Shown: positions 46,307-59,299, counted from the first letter of the stretch. The stretch is DNA of 64,000 nt from Scalesia atractyloides (GCA_947069175.1 CAMTDV010000022.1:40343027-40407026), one strand, 5' to 3'. Program-made: numbers and translations. Notes: generated by a model from the letters alone, not told the origin.

Positions 46307-46395
46307 CCTTATGTAATAAAATGCCTTTTTGTTTAAAACTAAACCGGGTTAACTCTGTTAGTTGATAAGTATAATAAAAACCGAGATAATAACCA

Positions 46396-46475
46396 GGTTA
46401 GACACACAGTCCAGCGGTGGACTGTGTGCAACACTAAGTCACACGTCGCGAGTTCGAAACCCGTCACTGGCACCG
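46396..46475 (+). other. tRNA-like module 3, 3' LTR of E
   Basis: GGTTAGACACACAGTCCAGC then GCGAGTTCGAAACCC. Same spacing as in the 5' LTR. Confidence 0.7.
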
Positions 46476-46563
46476 GTTCATTGAGTTAAAATGTTTTTGA
46501 TATTAAAAGAATATTGGTTAAACTGAATAAGTATATAAATATAATTAAAAACAAGATTATTTC

Positions 46564-46641
46564 GGGTTAGACACGTAGCTCAGTTGGTAGAGCTGCGTGC
46601 ACGCGTACGGGAGGTCTCGGGTTCGAGCCTCACCCGGCGCA
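46564..46641 (+). other. tRNA-like module 4, 3' LTR of E
   Basis: Canonical A box TAGCTCAGTTGGTAGAGC and B box GGGTTCGAGCC, unchanged from the 5' LTR. The following CAACGGT run is one unit shorter than in the 5' LTR. Confidence 0.76.
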
Positions 46642-47796
46642 AACTATGTCATTGACCGAACCGGTCAACAAGTCAACAGGTCAACGGTCAACGGTCAACG
46701 CAAAATAAACAATTTTTTTATATTTTTATTTATTTAATTTAATTTAAAAATCAATTAAAATTACTTAAAAATAACATTTTTAAAGATAGAAAATAGCCTT
46801 AAACTCACAAAAATATATCTAAAAATTTCATTAAAATCCTTAATAAAATCCACTCATTTAATATATTTTTCCGTCATTATTTAGGTTAGTATTTCTCGTT
46901 GTTCTACTCATCCAATTCGTGCGCATCTCACCATCTCCCATCCAACGCACCCAATGTGAGTGAATCTTTACAAATTCCCCGTTTAATCACGTTTTGGGGT
47001 GTATCATGTGTCTTGTTATATATATTATAATTAAACCATTGTGCATACATCATATCATGAACATGTGTAGTTCAGTTTGTTTCTGTTGTGTAGTTATTAT
47101 TGGATGCAATTTATTATTTTTCAGTACATGCAATTTCATAGGCCGCCGCTCCCCATTACATTATGAGCGTTGAGCATGTTCCCCATTTCATTATGAGGTT
47201 GAACCTGGCGTGCCCACATACAATCGGCTCCGTTTGATTGAGCCTTGATCGCACAGACATTTTCATTTTCAGTACATGCAATACGATCGGCTCCGTTTGA
47301 TTGAGCCTTGATCGCACAGTTCATTTATGTTATTTATCGTATGTTGTTTGTATGTTAATGTATGCTATCATATGTTATTGTATGTTATAGTTGTGATTGC
47401 TATTTGCCACTGCTTGATTATTTACATTTGCTCATTTATGATTATGCACAATTTTTCATTGATAAACTAACGAGTAATTCATTAATAAATGTTTATCTAA
47501 TAAGGTTCACTCGCCAACTTATGTTGACCCAAAAACCCCCCATTTTTACACATGATACAGGTGAACCAGCAGCAGCTAGGAACACATAGGATGGGACTAG
47601 AAGAATAAAATGATTTAGAGTTGGGATTGTTTTGTTTGGTTTATTTTTCTTGGATTGTATGAACATGTTTGGATATTTGGGAATGTAACTTTGACTTAAA
47701 TAAATATGAAACATATTAGTAAATGTCATGAGCTTTGATGATAACCCAATTATGCCCCGACTCTTATTCCGCTGCGGGTCGGGGTGTGACAATTTT

Positions 47797-50386
47797 CGGG
47801 CATAATCAAAGTTACACATGTCTTAACACCTTTGTATAACCTAAATATTAGGTTAAAGGGGTTAAAATGGAAAACAAGTGAAAATACAAGTCCAAGAATC
47901 AAAAATGTCAAAAAAATAATACATATTTTTTTCTTCTTCACCAAGTTTGTCACCTATCTTCAATTTTTGACACCTAGCACTCACTTTGCCACACTTAATA
48001 TGGTTTTGACACATGTTAGGACACTAATCCACACTTAAGGACACTTGTCATCATCTCCTTAAACCTAAAATACTATAAATACCCCATGATTCTTTCATTT
48101 TATTTAACACCACTTCAAAACACTTCAAAGCAAAGTGTGAAGTTCTTCTTTCTATCCTTCTTGGAGCTTGTTTCCAGAATTTTTGGAAGCCTCCTATCTT
48201 GAGTTACGAAAATGTTCTTTAACACGAGTAAGTACTCTGCCTAAGTTTTTTCATTATTTTAGCTATTTTGAGCTAAAAGTCGAACAATTTGGCTTCCTGA
48301 TTGACTTTTGGTTCTGACCATATTTGGTTAAGTCAAAGTTCAATTGAACATTGCAACGTGATCATAATCACAAAGGTTATAATCCCTAACGATTTCACCT
48401 TCTGATTACCACGTTTACTAGTCGAAGTGACGAGTCAAAGTTTCAGTCAAAAATGCGCATGATGTGCATTCTACGACGAAACTATTATCGGGTATCAAAA
48501 TACCAAGTTTTGATACAAAATCAGTTTTATAAACTTAGTTAGACATATTTTGACATGTCTAACTCGTCACTTCTAGTTTAGCGCTTATTTGGGGTCGTAA
48601 GTCGAGCGGTCTTGACCATCGCTTTGACTTTCAAATCCGACCCGTTTGGTCGATCTTAGGATTCGACCAAACACATATTTGTGACCATAATTATATAGGG
48701 AATAACCTACTGAGGTTATACCTATGTTCATGTCGTTTGGTTAGTGTTATGATAAGTTACTTCTATGTTCTTAAAAAAATGACCAAAATGCCCTTTTGCG
48801 CATAAATCTATTTTAAACACGTGTAACCAATTTTTTTACATATATACTGATGTTATAACATTTTGAAACATGTTTGGGCATTTAAGACTTATCATAGGAC
48901 ATGTTTAACCTTTCGATCACGCGTTTACGCTAGTGACCCGTTCGTAAACTACCTTAACGAGTCATATGGATCAAAAGCACTTAGGATCGTTTCCAAATCA
49001 GAATGCTAAGTTTGTTAAACCATATCACATGCGTTCCAACACTCATTTGGTTTATAAGACTTCATTCTATCCGATCTCCCGTTTGTATTCTCGACACTAA
49101 CATATTTATCTAACACATTAGGACACATTTGAGCTTTGTTTATTCCATTGATTAAGAACACTTTCGCAATCCCAAGTGAGTACATAGTTCCCCTCTTTTA
49201 CTTTTTTTAAATGTTTTGGGGTGATTCATATGTGCCTATAATTATTTTCAAGATTTCAAAACAATATACATGGTTTATATATACAAAATGATTTTCAAAG
49301 TGAGTACATAGTTCCCTTATTTTACGTTTTGCAAATGTTTTGGGGTGACTCATATGTGCTAAATCATTTTTAAGTTTTCAAAAACAGTGTCTATGGTTTA
49401 TATATAAAACAATACGATTTCAATAATGTGAACAACTTGTTGATGCGTTATCCATAACACGAATGACATTCATTAGCTTTGGCCGAGCCGATTAGTAGTA
49501 TGTTATGTTACCATAGGACTGAAAATCCCATTATTGGACTGTTCACTGGATTTGGTGGAAGTTTGGGTAATGACAGAAACTGTTTCTGATTAAAAAATCA
49601 TTTGTTGATTTGTTAGTCTAGTTAAAGAGACCCTTTGGTGGTCTATTAAAGATACCCTTTGGTGGTAGAGTCAACACAGGTTTGAAAGTGTTCATTAAAG
49701 AACAATCAAAATTTTCACAATTAAAAACACGGACGATTTGTTTATGACATGGACAATTGGTTTATGACACGAACGATTGATTTATAATAAGGACGAATGA
49801 TTTATAACACGGAAAAATGGTTTTGAACAATGTGACGCAATGATTTTCATCTAAAGATATAAACCATATGAAGTGTTCTTTTGAATCAATCTATTACAAG
49901 GTTTTTACAAAAGAAACGTTTTGGTCAAGATACATGGCTACAGGTTATCACAACTCTAACCAAGTTGTTTTAGTTGGTTAATTGTATTGCAATATCAAAC
50001 ACTTTTGATACGAGGTTTTCATTTAACGACTCTTGTACTCGGATGAGGTGTTGCAATATGTATACAAAGCCACGAATTTGACACACTCACAAAACCTATG
50101 TACTCGCCGGCATTTTTATGCTGACTCTCTTTTCACATATGTTTCAGGAGTCAATGCTTGATAATATGATGCATGCTTCACATAGGAATGGACGCGGGCC
50201 TTAGTGACTTAAAACATGAAAGACAATTTATTTATGTATTGTTTCTGTTTATCGCAAGAAAATGTAAACATTTAACTTATTAAAACAAAAATTTAAAATT
50301 CCATGAGTTGTGAAACAATAGTTCCGTGACATGATTCCCCGACGTTTCTGTCGCGGTTCGTTGTTTTATGCGATCGGGGTGTTACA
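47797..50386 (+). mobile_element. Element C LTR, right part (after the element E insertion)
   Basis: Continues the LTR of 36708-36946 and matches 54595-57434. It has a TATA box ACTATAAATACC (about 48072-48083), two units of a roughly 120-bp repeat (49181-49420), the repeated ACGGACGATTTGTTTATGA-like phrases, and ends GGGGTGTTACA at 50386. No gene inside. Confidence 0.9.
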
Positions 50387-50393
50387 GAAAGAT

Positions 50394-50405
50394 TGGTATC
50401 ATAGC
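50394..50405 (+). other. Primer-binding site of element C
   Basis: TGGTATCATAGC, one mismatch to the initiator Met site, seven bases after the LTR end. Confidence 0.82.
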
Positions 50406-51000
50406 TTATAAGAATTAGGTTACTAGTAATGCTTTGACCTAGACTATAACCTTCTAGGACCCTAACGTGAGTTATCTTGCATTTAGATTCTTAAAACAAT
50501 ACCATCACCTATCCTTAGGTGATTACCAAAACAAATACACAAGTTACAAATTCGTTTTGAAAATCAATCATCTATCCTTAGATGATTTGTTTAGGCTTAA
50601 AGCCTTGTAAGTTTTCAAAATCCCGTCAAAGTTTAGGTTCTATTAATGTGAACAATGCAATCTGGAAGGGTGGGTGCCTATACCCTGAGTTTTCTGTCTA
50701 AGACTAGAGTGTTCGTACAAATCCGCATTATCGGACTAGTCACTCTTACCTAGGAATTCTTTGGGTGAGTATCCACTTATAGGCTAAAGCATGTTTTCGC
50801 GATACATTATAAAGACCCATTTACTTTGATTAGTCACCGTGTGTCGTTTGTTTGTTTTTAAGTAACGAACAAAAGGCCACCATCCTTATATTTCGTCGAT
50901 ATTTTTAACATCTCTCTTGATTATCCAATGTCAATCTCACATATTTTCCCTCATGTTTTCTTCTAGAAGAACATAATATTGCATTATAAAAAATTAATTC
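50406..51000 (+). other. Element C: leader joined directly to the protease region (gag missing)
   Basis: The leader resembles those of B and E in design (GTCACTCTTACCTAGG, then GGCTAAAGCATG) and is followed by protease sequence at about 51000 with only a short AT-rich join. No capsid or knuckle motif is readable. The gag was removed by an internal deletion. Confidence 0.7.
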
Positions 51001-52200
51001 TGATAATAAAGTCATTAATGGTACGTTCCTTGTTAACAATCATCCTGCTTCTATTCTTTTCGATTCGGGTGCCGATACAAGATTTGTATCACTAGCCTTT
51101 GAACCTTTGCTTTCGATGCCTATAACTAAACTAGGAAAACCCTTAACGGTGGAAATAGCTACTGGTGAACCCCTTGTGCTCGACTATGTCAATAGTAGTT
51201 TCCAATTGAACTTGGATAACCACATTTTTCCCATTGACCTCACACTAATGCAACTCGGGAGTTTTGACATCATCATAGGAATGGATTGGTTAACTAAACA
51301 ACATGCTGAGGTGATCTGTTTTGACAAGGTTGTTCGTATGCCTCTTTCATCGAGCGAAACCTTAGAATTTCACGGAGAGAAACCCTCTAGTAGCCTAAAA
51401 CTCATGACCTGTACCCAGGCCCAAAAATACCTACGAAAGAATTATGTAGCCTTTTTGGCACATATCGTCGAGGAAAAAGGCAAGGGAAAAACTGTTCAGG
51501 ACATCACCATTGTTCGGAAATATCCTGAGGTGTTTCCTGAAGAGCTACCTGGTTTACCCCCAATTCATCAAGTTGAGTTTCGTATTGACCTTGTACCTGG
51601 TGCCAACCCAATTGCTAAATCTCTTTACCGTCTTGCACCGTCTGAAATGCAAGAGTTGTCAAAGCAACTCCAACAACTTTCAGACAAGGGATTCACTCGT
51701 CCGAGCTTTTCACTTTCGTGCGCTCCTGTCCTATTCATGAAAAAGAAGGATGGATCCTTCCGTATGGGTATCGATTATCGTGAGCTCAACAAATCACAAT
51801 AAAAAATTGATATCCCCTACATCGCATTGATGATCTCTTTGATTGGCTACAAGGTGCGACCTGCTTTTCAAAGATTGATCTGTGTTCTAGGTATTATCAA
51901 CTTCGTGTACTCGAAGAAGATATTCCCAAGACTGCCTTTCGCACTCGATACGACCATTACAGTTCACTGTCATGCCTTTTGGTTTAACAAATGCTCATGT
52001 CGTCTTCATGGACTTAATGAATAAGGTTTGTAAACCTTATTTAGAAAAGTTCATCATTGTTTTCATCGAGACATCCTCATTTATTCTAAGTCTCGAGCCG
52101 ATCACGAAAAACATCTCCGTCTAACGATGGAACTCTTGAAGAAAGAACAATTTTACGCCAAATTCTTAAGTGTGAATTTTGGCTAAAAGAAGATCAATTT
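51001..52200 (+). pseudogene. Element C: protease and reverse transcriptase remnant
   Basis: Reads VINGTFLVNNHPASILFDSG then ADTRFVSLAFEP, an intact DSGAD protease site, IIIGMDWLTKQHAEV and VEFRIDLVPGANPIAKSLY. The frame stops at 51802 after IDYRELNK. RT continues in other phases with several shifts; the catalytic FIDD is broken by a one-base deletion near 52067 (FIE then a shift). This copy is more decayed than B or E. Confidence 0.87.
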
Positions 52201-53007
52201 TTGGGACACATTGTTAACGAACAAGGTATACATGTAGATCCCGCTAAAATCAGTGCGTTTAGGGATTGGAGTACACTTACTACTCCTACCGTAGTTCGTT
52301 CATTTCTTGGTCTTGCTGGATACTATCAACGATTCATCGCGAAATTTTCAAAGATCGCGGTTCCCCTCACCACTTTGACTCAGAAGAATAAACCTTTCGA
52401 GTGGGGACCCAAACAAGAGGAAGCCTTTCGAACACTGAAACAAAAACTCTTTAATGCTCTTGTTTTCCTCTTTACCCGACAGCAACAACGATTTCATTGT
52501 CTATTGTGACGCATCAAATCTAGGCCTTGGTTGTGTTCTCATGCAAAGAGACAAAGTCATAGCCTATGCGTCAAGACAATTGAAAATCCATGAGAAGAAC
52601 TACACAACTCACGATCTTGAGTTAGGAGCCGTAGTTTTTGCTCTCAAAATTTGGAGACACTACCTTTACGGTATGAAATGTGTGGTTTTCACTGACCACA
52701 AAAGTTTCCAACACATATTCAATCAAAAGGAGCTAAATATGAGATAACGACAATGGGTCGAACTTCTGAACGACTACGACTGCGAGATTCGCTACCATCC
52801 TGGGAAGGCTAATGTTGTGGCTGATGCGCTTAGTCGTATGGAACGTGTCAAACTTCATTATGTTCGAGTTCAATCTGATATCCAGGCACGTATCCTTCAA
52901 GCACAACATACATGTGTGACCTAAAGCTTGTTGAAAAATGAGCTGCAACAAAATCTCGAACTTCAACTCGAAAAAAAAGACAACGGATTACTCTACTAGA
53001 AGAACCT
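52201..53007 (+). pseudogene. Element C: RT connection and RNase H
   Basis: GHIVNEQGIHVDPAKISAF, AGYYQRFIAKFSKIAVPL, then a frameshift near 52465 before VYCDASNLGLGCVLMQ, FTDHKSFQHIFNQKELNMR. A stop at 52744-52746 (TAA for a Gln-like codon) separates it from DYDCEIRYHPGKANVVADAL. Stops at 52921 and about 52998 follow. Confidence 0.86.
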
Positions 53008-54330
53008 TTGTGGATTCCTAGTCAAGACAATCTCCGCACCTTATTGATAGACGAAGCTCATAAGTCTCGTTATTCAATCCATCCTGGTGCAGACAAAATG
53101 TATAAGGATCTCCGTACCCAGTATTGGTGGCCAGGTATGAAGAAGGAGATTGCCTTATATGTGTCTAAATGCCTAACTTGTCTTAAGTTAAGGCAAAACA
53201 TCAACGCCCATCTAGTTTACTTGAGCAATCACAAATACCGGTATGGAAGTGGGAGAACATTGTGGTGGATCTCATCACTAAACTACCACGCACACCTAGA
53301 GGTCATGATGCCATTTATGTAATCATCGATCGTCTACAAAGTCAGCACAATTTTTGCCAATTCGTGAGGATCTATTTGCTGACAAACTTGCAAAGATCTA
53401 CATTGATAAGATAGTATCTCGACATGGTGTTCCTTTGAACATCATATCGGACCGGGATGCTCGATTCTCATCTCACTTTTGGAAGACCATACAATCTGCC
53501 ATGGGAACCAAACTTAAGTTGAGCACTGCTTATCATCCTCAGACGGATGGACAGTCCGAAAGGACAATCCAAACATTGGAGGATATGCTTAGAGCTTGTG
53601 TAATCAACTTTGGTGGTAGTTGGGATTCACATCGACCTTTGATCGAATTCTCCTACAACAATAGTTATCACTCCAGCATTAACTTGGCTCCTTTCGAAGC
53701 TCTATACGGTCGAAAATGTCATTCACCTGTCTGCTGGAATGACGTTGGTGAAGTTCAGCTCACCGGACCAGAACTCATTATAGAGACTACAAACAAAGTC
53801 AATAAAATAAGCGATAACCTTTTGACAGCTAGAAGACGTCAAAAGAGTTATGCGGATCAGCGATGCAAGCCCTTGGAATTCCAAATTGGTGATCACGTCC
53901 ATCTCAAGGTATCTCCTTGGAAAGGTGTGATTAGATTTGGAAAGAAAGGAAAACTCGCACCTCGATATGTGAGACATTTAAGATCATCGAGAGGATCAGA
54001 AAGGTGGCCTACAAACTTGAGATACCTCCTGAGCTTGGGAATGTTCATCCAACTTTCCACGTGTCCAATTTGAAAAAGTGTTTGGATGATGAAAACCTCC
54101 ACATCCATCTTGATGAAATTCGCATTGATAACACAATGCACTTTGTCGAGAAACCTGTGGAAATATTGAACTGTGATGTCAAGAAACTCAAAAACAAACG
54201 TATGCAGATAGTTAAAGTTCGCTGGAATCCAAACGTGGCCGAGAATTTACTTGGGAACAAGAGGATCAGATGAAAGCAAAATATCCACATCTGTTTCACA
54301 AAGTTTCCTCTAATTTAATTTCAGGACGAA
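53008..54330 (+). pseudogene. Element C: integrase and chromodomain-like tail
   Basis: Zinc-binding HKSRYSIHPGADKMYKDL and CLTC are present, then a frame change removes VKAEHQRPSG from phase. Frame 53354-54073 holds ISDRDARFSSHFW, AYHPQTDGQSERTIQTLEDM and GRKCHSPVCW. A one-base loss near 53970 disrupts GPFKI, and the tail 54004-54273 reads HPTFHVSNLKKCLDDEN and VKVRW before another shift. PPT (CCAAAAGTAGGGA) at 54336-54347. Confidence 0.87.
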
Positions 54331-54864
54331 ATTTCCAAAAGTAGGGAGACTGTGACATTTGTGTCTTTTCAATCATTGCACAATTACAAACAATTTCGTA
54401 TTCAATGAAACCCTGTGTTTTATTTCCAAATATTTTCGTATTCAATAAAATCTTGTATTTTATTGATGAGAATGCAAAAATGTCAATCGTTGCACAATTT
54501 CAATCATTTTCGTGTTCGTTAAAGCGTTTTACGCATTTTTGGAAACGCGTAACAGTACAACCGAACCAACTGACATCCACGTCATTTTTGGACATAATCC
54601 AAGTTACACATATCTTAATACCTTTATATAACCTAAATATTAGGTTAAAGGGGTTAAAAATGGCAAAGAAGTGAAAATACAAGTCCAAGAACCAAAAATG
54701 TCAAAGAAATAATAAATATTTTTGCTTCTTCACCAAGTTTGTCACCTATCTCCAATTTTTAACACCTAGCACTCACTTTACCACACTTAATATGGTTTTG
54801 ACACATGTTAGGACACTAATCCACACTTGAGGACACTTGTCATCATCTCCTTAAACCTAAAATA

Positions 54865-54874
54865 CTATAAATAC
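54865..54874 (+). promoter_or_regulatory. TATA box of the element C 3' LTR
   Basis: CTATAAATAC, same position in both LTRs (48073-48082 in the other). About 515 bases into the LTR, so U3 is about 0.5 kb and R/U5 about 2.5 kb. Confidence 0.7.
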
Positions 54875-55969
54875 CTCATGATTCTTTCATTTTATTTAAC
54901 ACCACTTCAAAACACTTCAAAGCAAAGTGTGAAGTTCTTCTTTCTATCCTTCTTGGAGCTTGTTTCCAGAATTTTTGGAAGCCTCCTATCTTGAGTTCCG
55001 AAAGTGTTCTTCAACACGAGTAAGTACTCTTCCTAGTTCTTTCATTATTTTAGCTATTTGAGCTAAAAGTCGAACAATTTGGCTTCCTGATTGACTTTTG
55101 GTTCTGACCATATTTGGTTAAGTCAAAGTTCCATTGGACTTTGCAACATGATCGTAATCACGAAGGTTATAATCCCTAACGATTTAACATTCTGATTACC
55201 ACGTTTACTAGTCGAAGTGACGAGTCAAAGTTTCGGTCAAAAATGCCCATGATGTGCATTCTACAACGAAAATATTTTCGGGTATCAAAATACCAAGTTT
55301 TGATACCAAATAAGTTCTATAAACTTAGTTAGACATATTTTGACATGTCTAACTCGTCACTTCTAGTTTAGTGCTTATTTAGAGTCGTAAGTCGAGCGGT
55401 CTTGACCGTCTCTTTAACTTTCGAATCCGACCCGTTTGGTTGATCTTAGGATCCGACCAAACACATATTTGTGACCATAGTTGTATAGGGAATAACCTAT
55501 TGAGGTTATACCCTATGTTCACGTCGTTTGGTTAGTGTTATGATAAGTTACTTCTATGTCCTCTAAAAAATTACCAAAATGCCCTTTTGCGCATAAATCT
55601 ATTTAAACACATGTATCCAAATTTTTTACATATATACTGATGTTATTAGATTTTTAAACATGTTTGGGCATTTAAAACTTATCATAGGACATGTTTAACC
55701 ATCCGATCACGCGTTTACGCTAATGACCCTTAAAGTAGCGTAAACTACCTTAACGAGTCATATGGATCCAAAGCACTTAGGATCCTTTCCAAATCAGAAT
55801 GCTAAGTTTGTTAAACCATATCATATGAGTTTCAACACTCGTTTGGTTTATAAGACTTTATTCTATCTGATCTCCGTTTGTAGTCTCGACACGCTAATAT
55901 ATTTATCTGACACATTAGGACACGTTTGAGCTTTGTTTATTCCGTTGATTAAGAACACTTTCGCAATCC

Positions 55970-56460
55970 CAAGTGAGTACATAGTTCCCCTCTTTTACTT
56001 TTTCTAAATTTTTTGGGGTGATTCATATGTGCCTATAATTATTTTCAAGATTTCAAAACAATATACATAGTTTATATATATACATAATGATTTTCAAAGT
56101 GAGTACATAGTTCCCCTCTTTTACTTTTTCTAAATTTTTTTGGGTGATTCATGTGTGCCTATAATTATTTTCAAGATTTCAAAATAATATACATGGGTTT
56201 ATATATAAGCAATGATTTTTAAAGTGAGTACATAGCCCCCTCTTTTACATTTTCTAAATGTTTTGGGGTGATTCATATGTGCCTATAATTATTTTCAAGA
56301 TTTCAAAACAATATACATGGTTTATATATACAAAATGATTTTCAAAGTGAGTACATAGTTCCCTTCTTTTACGTTTTGCAAATGTTTTGGGGTGACTCAT
56401 ATGTGCTAAATCATTTTCAAGTTTTCAAAAACAATGTCTATGGTTTATATATAAAACAAT
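55970..56460 (+). repeat. Four units of a 120-125-bp tandem repeat in LTR C
   Basis: Each unit starts near AAGTGAGTACATAGTTCCCC and contains TTTTGGGGTGATTCATATGT and TTTTCAAGATTTCAAAACAA. Starts are at about 55972, 56095, 56220 and 56345. The other LTR has only two units (49181 and 49301). Confidence 0.85.
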
Positions 56461-57434
56461 ACGATTTCAATAATGTGAACAACTCGTTGATGCATTATCC
56501 ATAACATGAATGACATTCATTAGCTTTGGCCAAGCCGATCAATAGTATGTTATGGTACCATAGGATTGACAATCCCATTATTGGACTGTTCACTCTATTT
56601 GGTGGAAGTTTGGGTAATGACAGAAACTGTTTCTGATTAACAAATCATTTGTTGATTCCTTAGCCTAGTTAAGGAGACCCTTTGGTTTTCTATTAAAGAT
56701 ACCCTTTGGTGGTATAGTCAACACAAGTTTGAAAGTGTTCGTTAAAGAATGATCAAAAGTTTTCACAATTAAAAACACGAATGGTTTGTTTATGACATGG
56801 ACAATTGGTTTATGATACGGACGATTGATTTATAATAAGGACGAATGGTTTATCACACGGACAAATGGTTTTGAACAATGTGACGTAATGATTTTCATTT
56901 AAAGATATAAAGCATATGAAGTTTTCTTTTGAATCAATCTATTACAAGGTTTTTACAAAAGAAACGTTTTGGTCAAGATTCATGGCTACAAGGTTTTCAC
57001 AACTCTAACCAACTTGTTTTAGTTGGTTAATTGTATTGCAATATCAAACACTTTTGATACGAGGTTTTCATTTAAGGACTGTTGTACTTGGACGAGGTGT
57101 TGCAATATGTATACAAAGCCACGAATTTGACACACTCACAAAACCTATGTACTCGCCGGCATTTTTATGCTGACTCTCTTTTCAAATATGTTTCAGGAGT
57201 CAATGCTTGATAATATGATGCATGCTTCACATAGGAATGGACGCAGGCCTTAGTGACTTAAAACATGAAAGACAATTTATTTATGTGTTGTTTCTGTTTG
57301 TCCCAAGACAATGTAAACATTTAACTTGATAAAACAAAATTTTAAATTCCATGAGTTGTGAAACAATAGTTCTGGGACATGATTCCCCGGCGTTTCCGTC
57401 GCGGTTCATTGTTTTACGCGGTTGGGGTGTTAAA

Positions 57435-59299
57435 CATTCAAAGGTATTTGAATGTAGTTTGGTTTTATAATCATGGACCCAACATTTTTGTTGGTTTACA
57501 TCCCGGTGGAGTTGAGCTCTGTCCTTCTTTAGTGCATCAATCTTTTCATAGAGAATTCTATTGTTCTCTAGAAGACCGATGTACTTTGACATGGCATTGT
57601 TGTAATCACTAATGATATTGAAATTATGTGCTCTCATTTGTGCCATTTTATTTTTGCAATCTTCGGAGCATAAGAGAGAGTTTACCGTTTCGGGGAGAGA
57701 TTTGGGCTCCGTAGTTGAGATGATTTTCAGCAACTTCTAGAATCTTCAGAGATTCCAATTGAGTTGCAGCATCAACCCAGCTAAAACCATGCTGCTCTTG
57801 CACCATTAGTGCTTTGACCGCTCTTGAGCCTCCTTAGCTGGATGAGGTTGATGTTGACGTCTGAGCTGAACTAACTGGAACCATGGACCTATCTGAATTC
57901 CTTTCCTCAGCAGCAGTTGCTTCATATCCCACGGGTGTCTTCCTGTAGTTTCTGGCGAAGTGTCTTGGTTCATGGCATCTGTAGCATCTCAGCTTATCTT
58001 TGACAGACCCAGTGCGAACGTTTGACATTGGACGACACCCGTATCTCTTTTGATACTTTTATGCTCGAAATGCGGCCATAGCCAGATTCCACGAAGCATC
58101 CAGTTCTTCAATATCTTCTTCAACCACTTGATTCATCTCAGTAGCTAACAATGAAGAGGCAAGAAATCACTTGCAAGAAAAGTAGTTAAGCTATTGAGTG
58201 TGGATGCTTCTAGAGCAAACTTCTCTTCGTTCTGTTTGGTCAGAAATGCGAGATTTTCAGCGGCGGGTGTAGATTGAGCATTTGAGAAGCTGAGAGATTA
58301 ACATGACTGTAGACTACGTTTGCGTGCTGTGGTAATTGCTGAGTAGTAACAGTACTCGGAACAGCTGAGTTGTTTGGAAGAGACATGCCATAAACGTAGT
58401 TTGTCTTCTGAGCTTGAAGTTGTGCTTGAATCAATGGACTGAAAATAATGTTTGGATCACTGTTCGTCACAGGGCTAAAGATAAGGTTAGGATGACTTTG
58501 AGACATCAATGCAGTGTTGGAGCTAGTCACCCCTTCAGCCATCATGGAGTTCTTGTGGTTCAGTTCTCTTTGTTGGTTGTCTATTTCACATGATTTGATG
58601 GTGGCGATTAGTTCAGTGAGAGCAACTTCATTCAGATTTGTAGTACGTTTGATCATCGAACCATCAGCATCCCAAGACTTTGGCAGTGAATTCAACAATT
58701 GGCGATTCATCCCACTATTAGTGACCGGAATTCCAGCACTGACCATATGTGAAATGAGTTTGACGAATCTCCTGATTTGACTCTCCATATTCACCCCGTA
58801 GATGTGATTAAATGAACTGAACTGCTGGTTCAACATGTTCACCGTGCTAACCTTCATGTAAGTGTTTCCTTCATACAGATTTTTTAGCACATCCTAGATT
58901 TCTTTCACACTTGTGCTGTTTCTGACAACAATCAAGATGTGAGGACCGAGTGCCATATTAAGGTTTTCCATTGCCTTATCATCTTCGTCCTTGATTTTTC
59001 GATCTTCGTCGGACAACAAACTTTCTGGTTTTGGAATTTGAGTGTCTGGATCACATGTAGTTGCGTACATGATAGTGATGGGACCATCACGAATGCACCT
59101 CCACATTCTGGGTTCCTTAACTTTGCAATACTGCTCAAAGCGCCAGGTTCACTAAAAATAATCATCTCCATACAGTAATCTTGGAATTTTGGTAGACGTT
59201 CCAATACTCTGGTCCAGTTCTTGATGCAACGCTAGGGTCTAAGACTGTAGCGTTGGTGAGATCCGCAGCGGTCAGAATACTGTTTGGATTTATCATCAT
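57435..59299 (-). pseudogene. Copia-like copy 2: N-terminal and middle gag
   Basis: The minus strand starts at ATG 59299 with NPNSILTAADLTNATVLDPS. Fragmentary frames follow: PDTQIPKPESLLSDEDRKIK, ALGPHILIVVRNSTSVKEI, then 58890-58240 with LYEGNTYMKVSTVNMLNQQF, MLSQMVSAGIPV-like text and LPKSWDADGSMI (UBN2-type copia gag). The knuckle CYRCHEPRHFARNY has lost its last Cys. The end, LHSNTFEC, is cut by the LTR of element C. Several stops and shifts. Gag would bind element RNA in particles. Confidence 0.8.

Larger units (their letters stand above)
36947..47791 (+). mobile_element. Full-length Ty3/gypsy element E (10.8 kb, TSD ATTTT)
   Basis: 5' LTR 36947-39603, PBS 39607-39618, leader, gag-pol 40412-45085, PPT 45105-45115, 3' LTR 45120-47791. 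ATTTT occurs at 36942-36946 and again at 47792-47796, and the flanks rejoin into a continuous element C LTR when compared with 54540-54660. The coding region has two frameshifts and two stops. It is a chromovirus of the same family as B, with diverged LTRs that keep the same module plan. Confidence 0.95.
45120..47791 (+). mobile_element. 3' LTR of element E
   Basis: About 2672 bp, TGTAACATTTG..GGTGTGACA, nearly identical to 36947-39603. It carries the same four modules, with the canonical B box in module 1, and ends just before the duplicated ATTTT. Confidence 0.93.
54351..57434 (+). mobile_element. 3' LTR of element C
   Basis: TGTGACATTTGTG.. to GGGGTGTTAA, about 3.08 kb. It matches the joined left and right parts of the other LTR (about 2.83 kb) and is longer because it has four instead of two units of the 120-bp repeat. 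The right end runs straight into copia gag codons. The TATA box is at 54865-54874. No gene inside. Confidence 0.9.
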
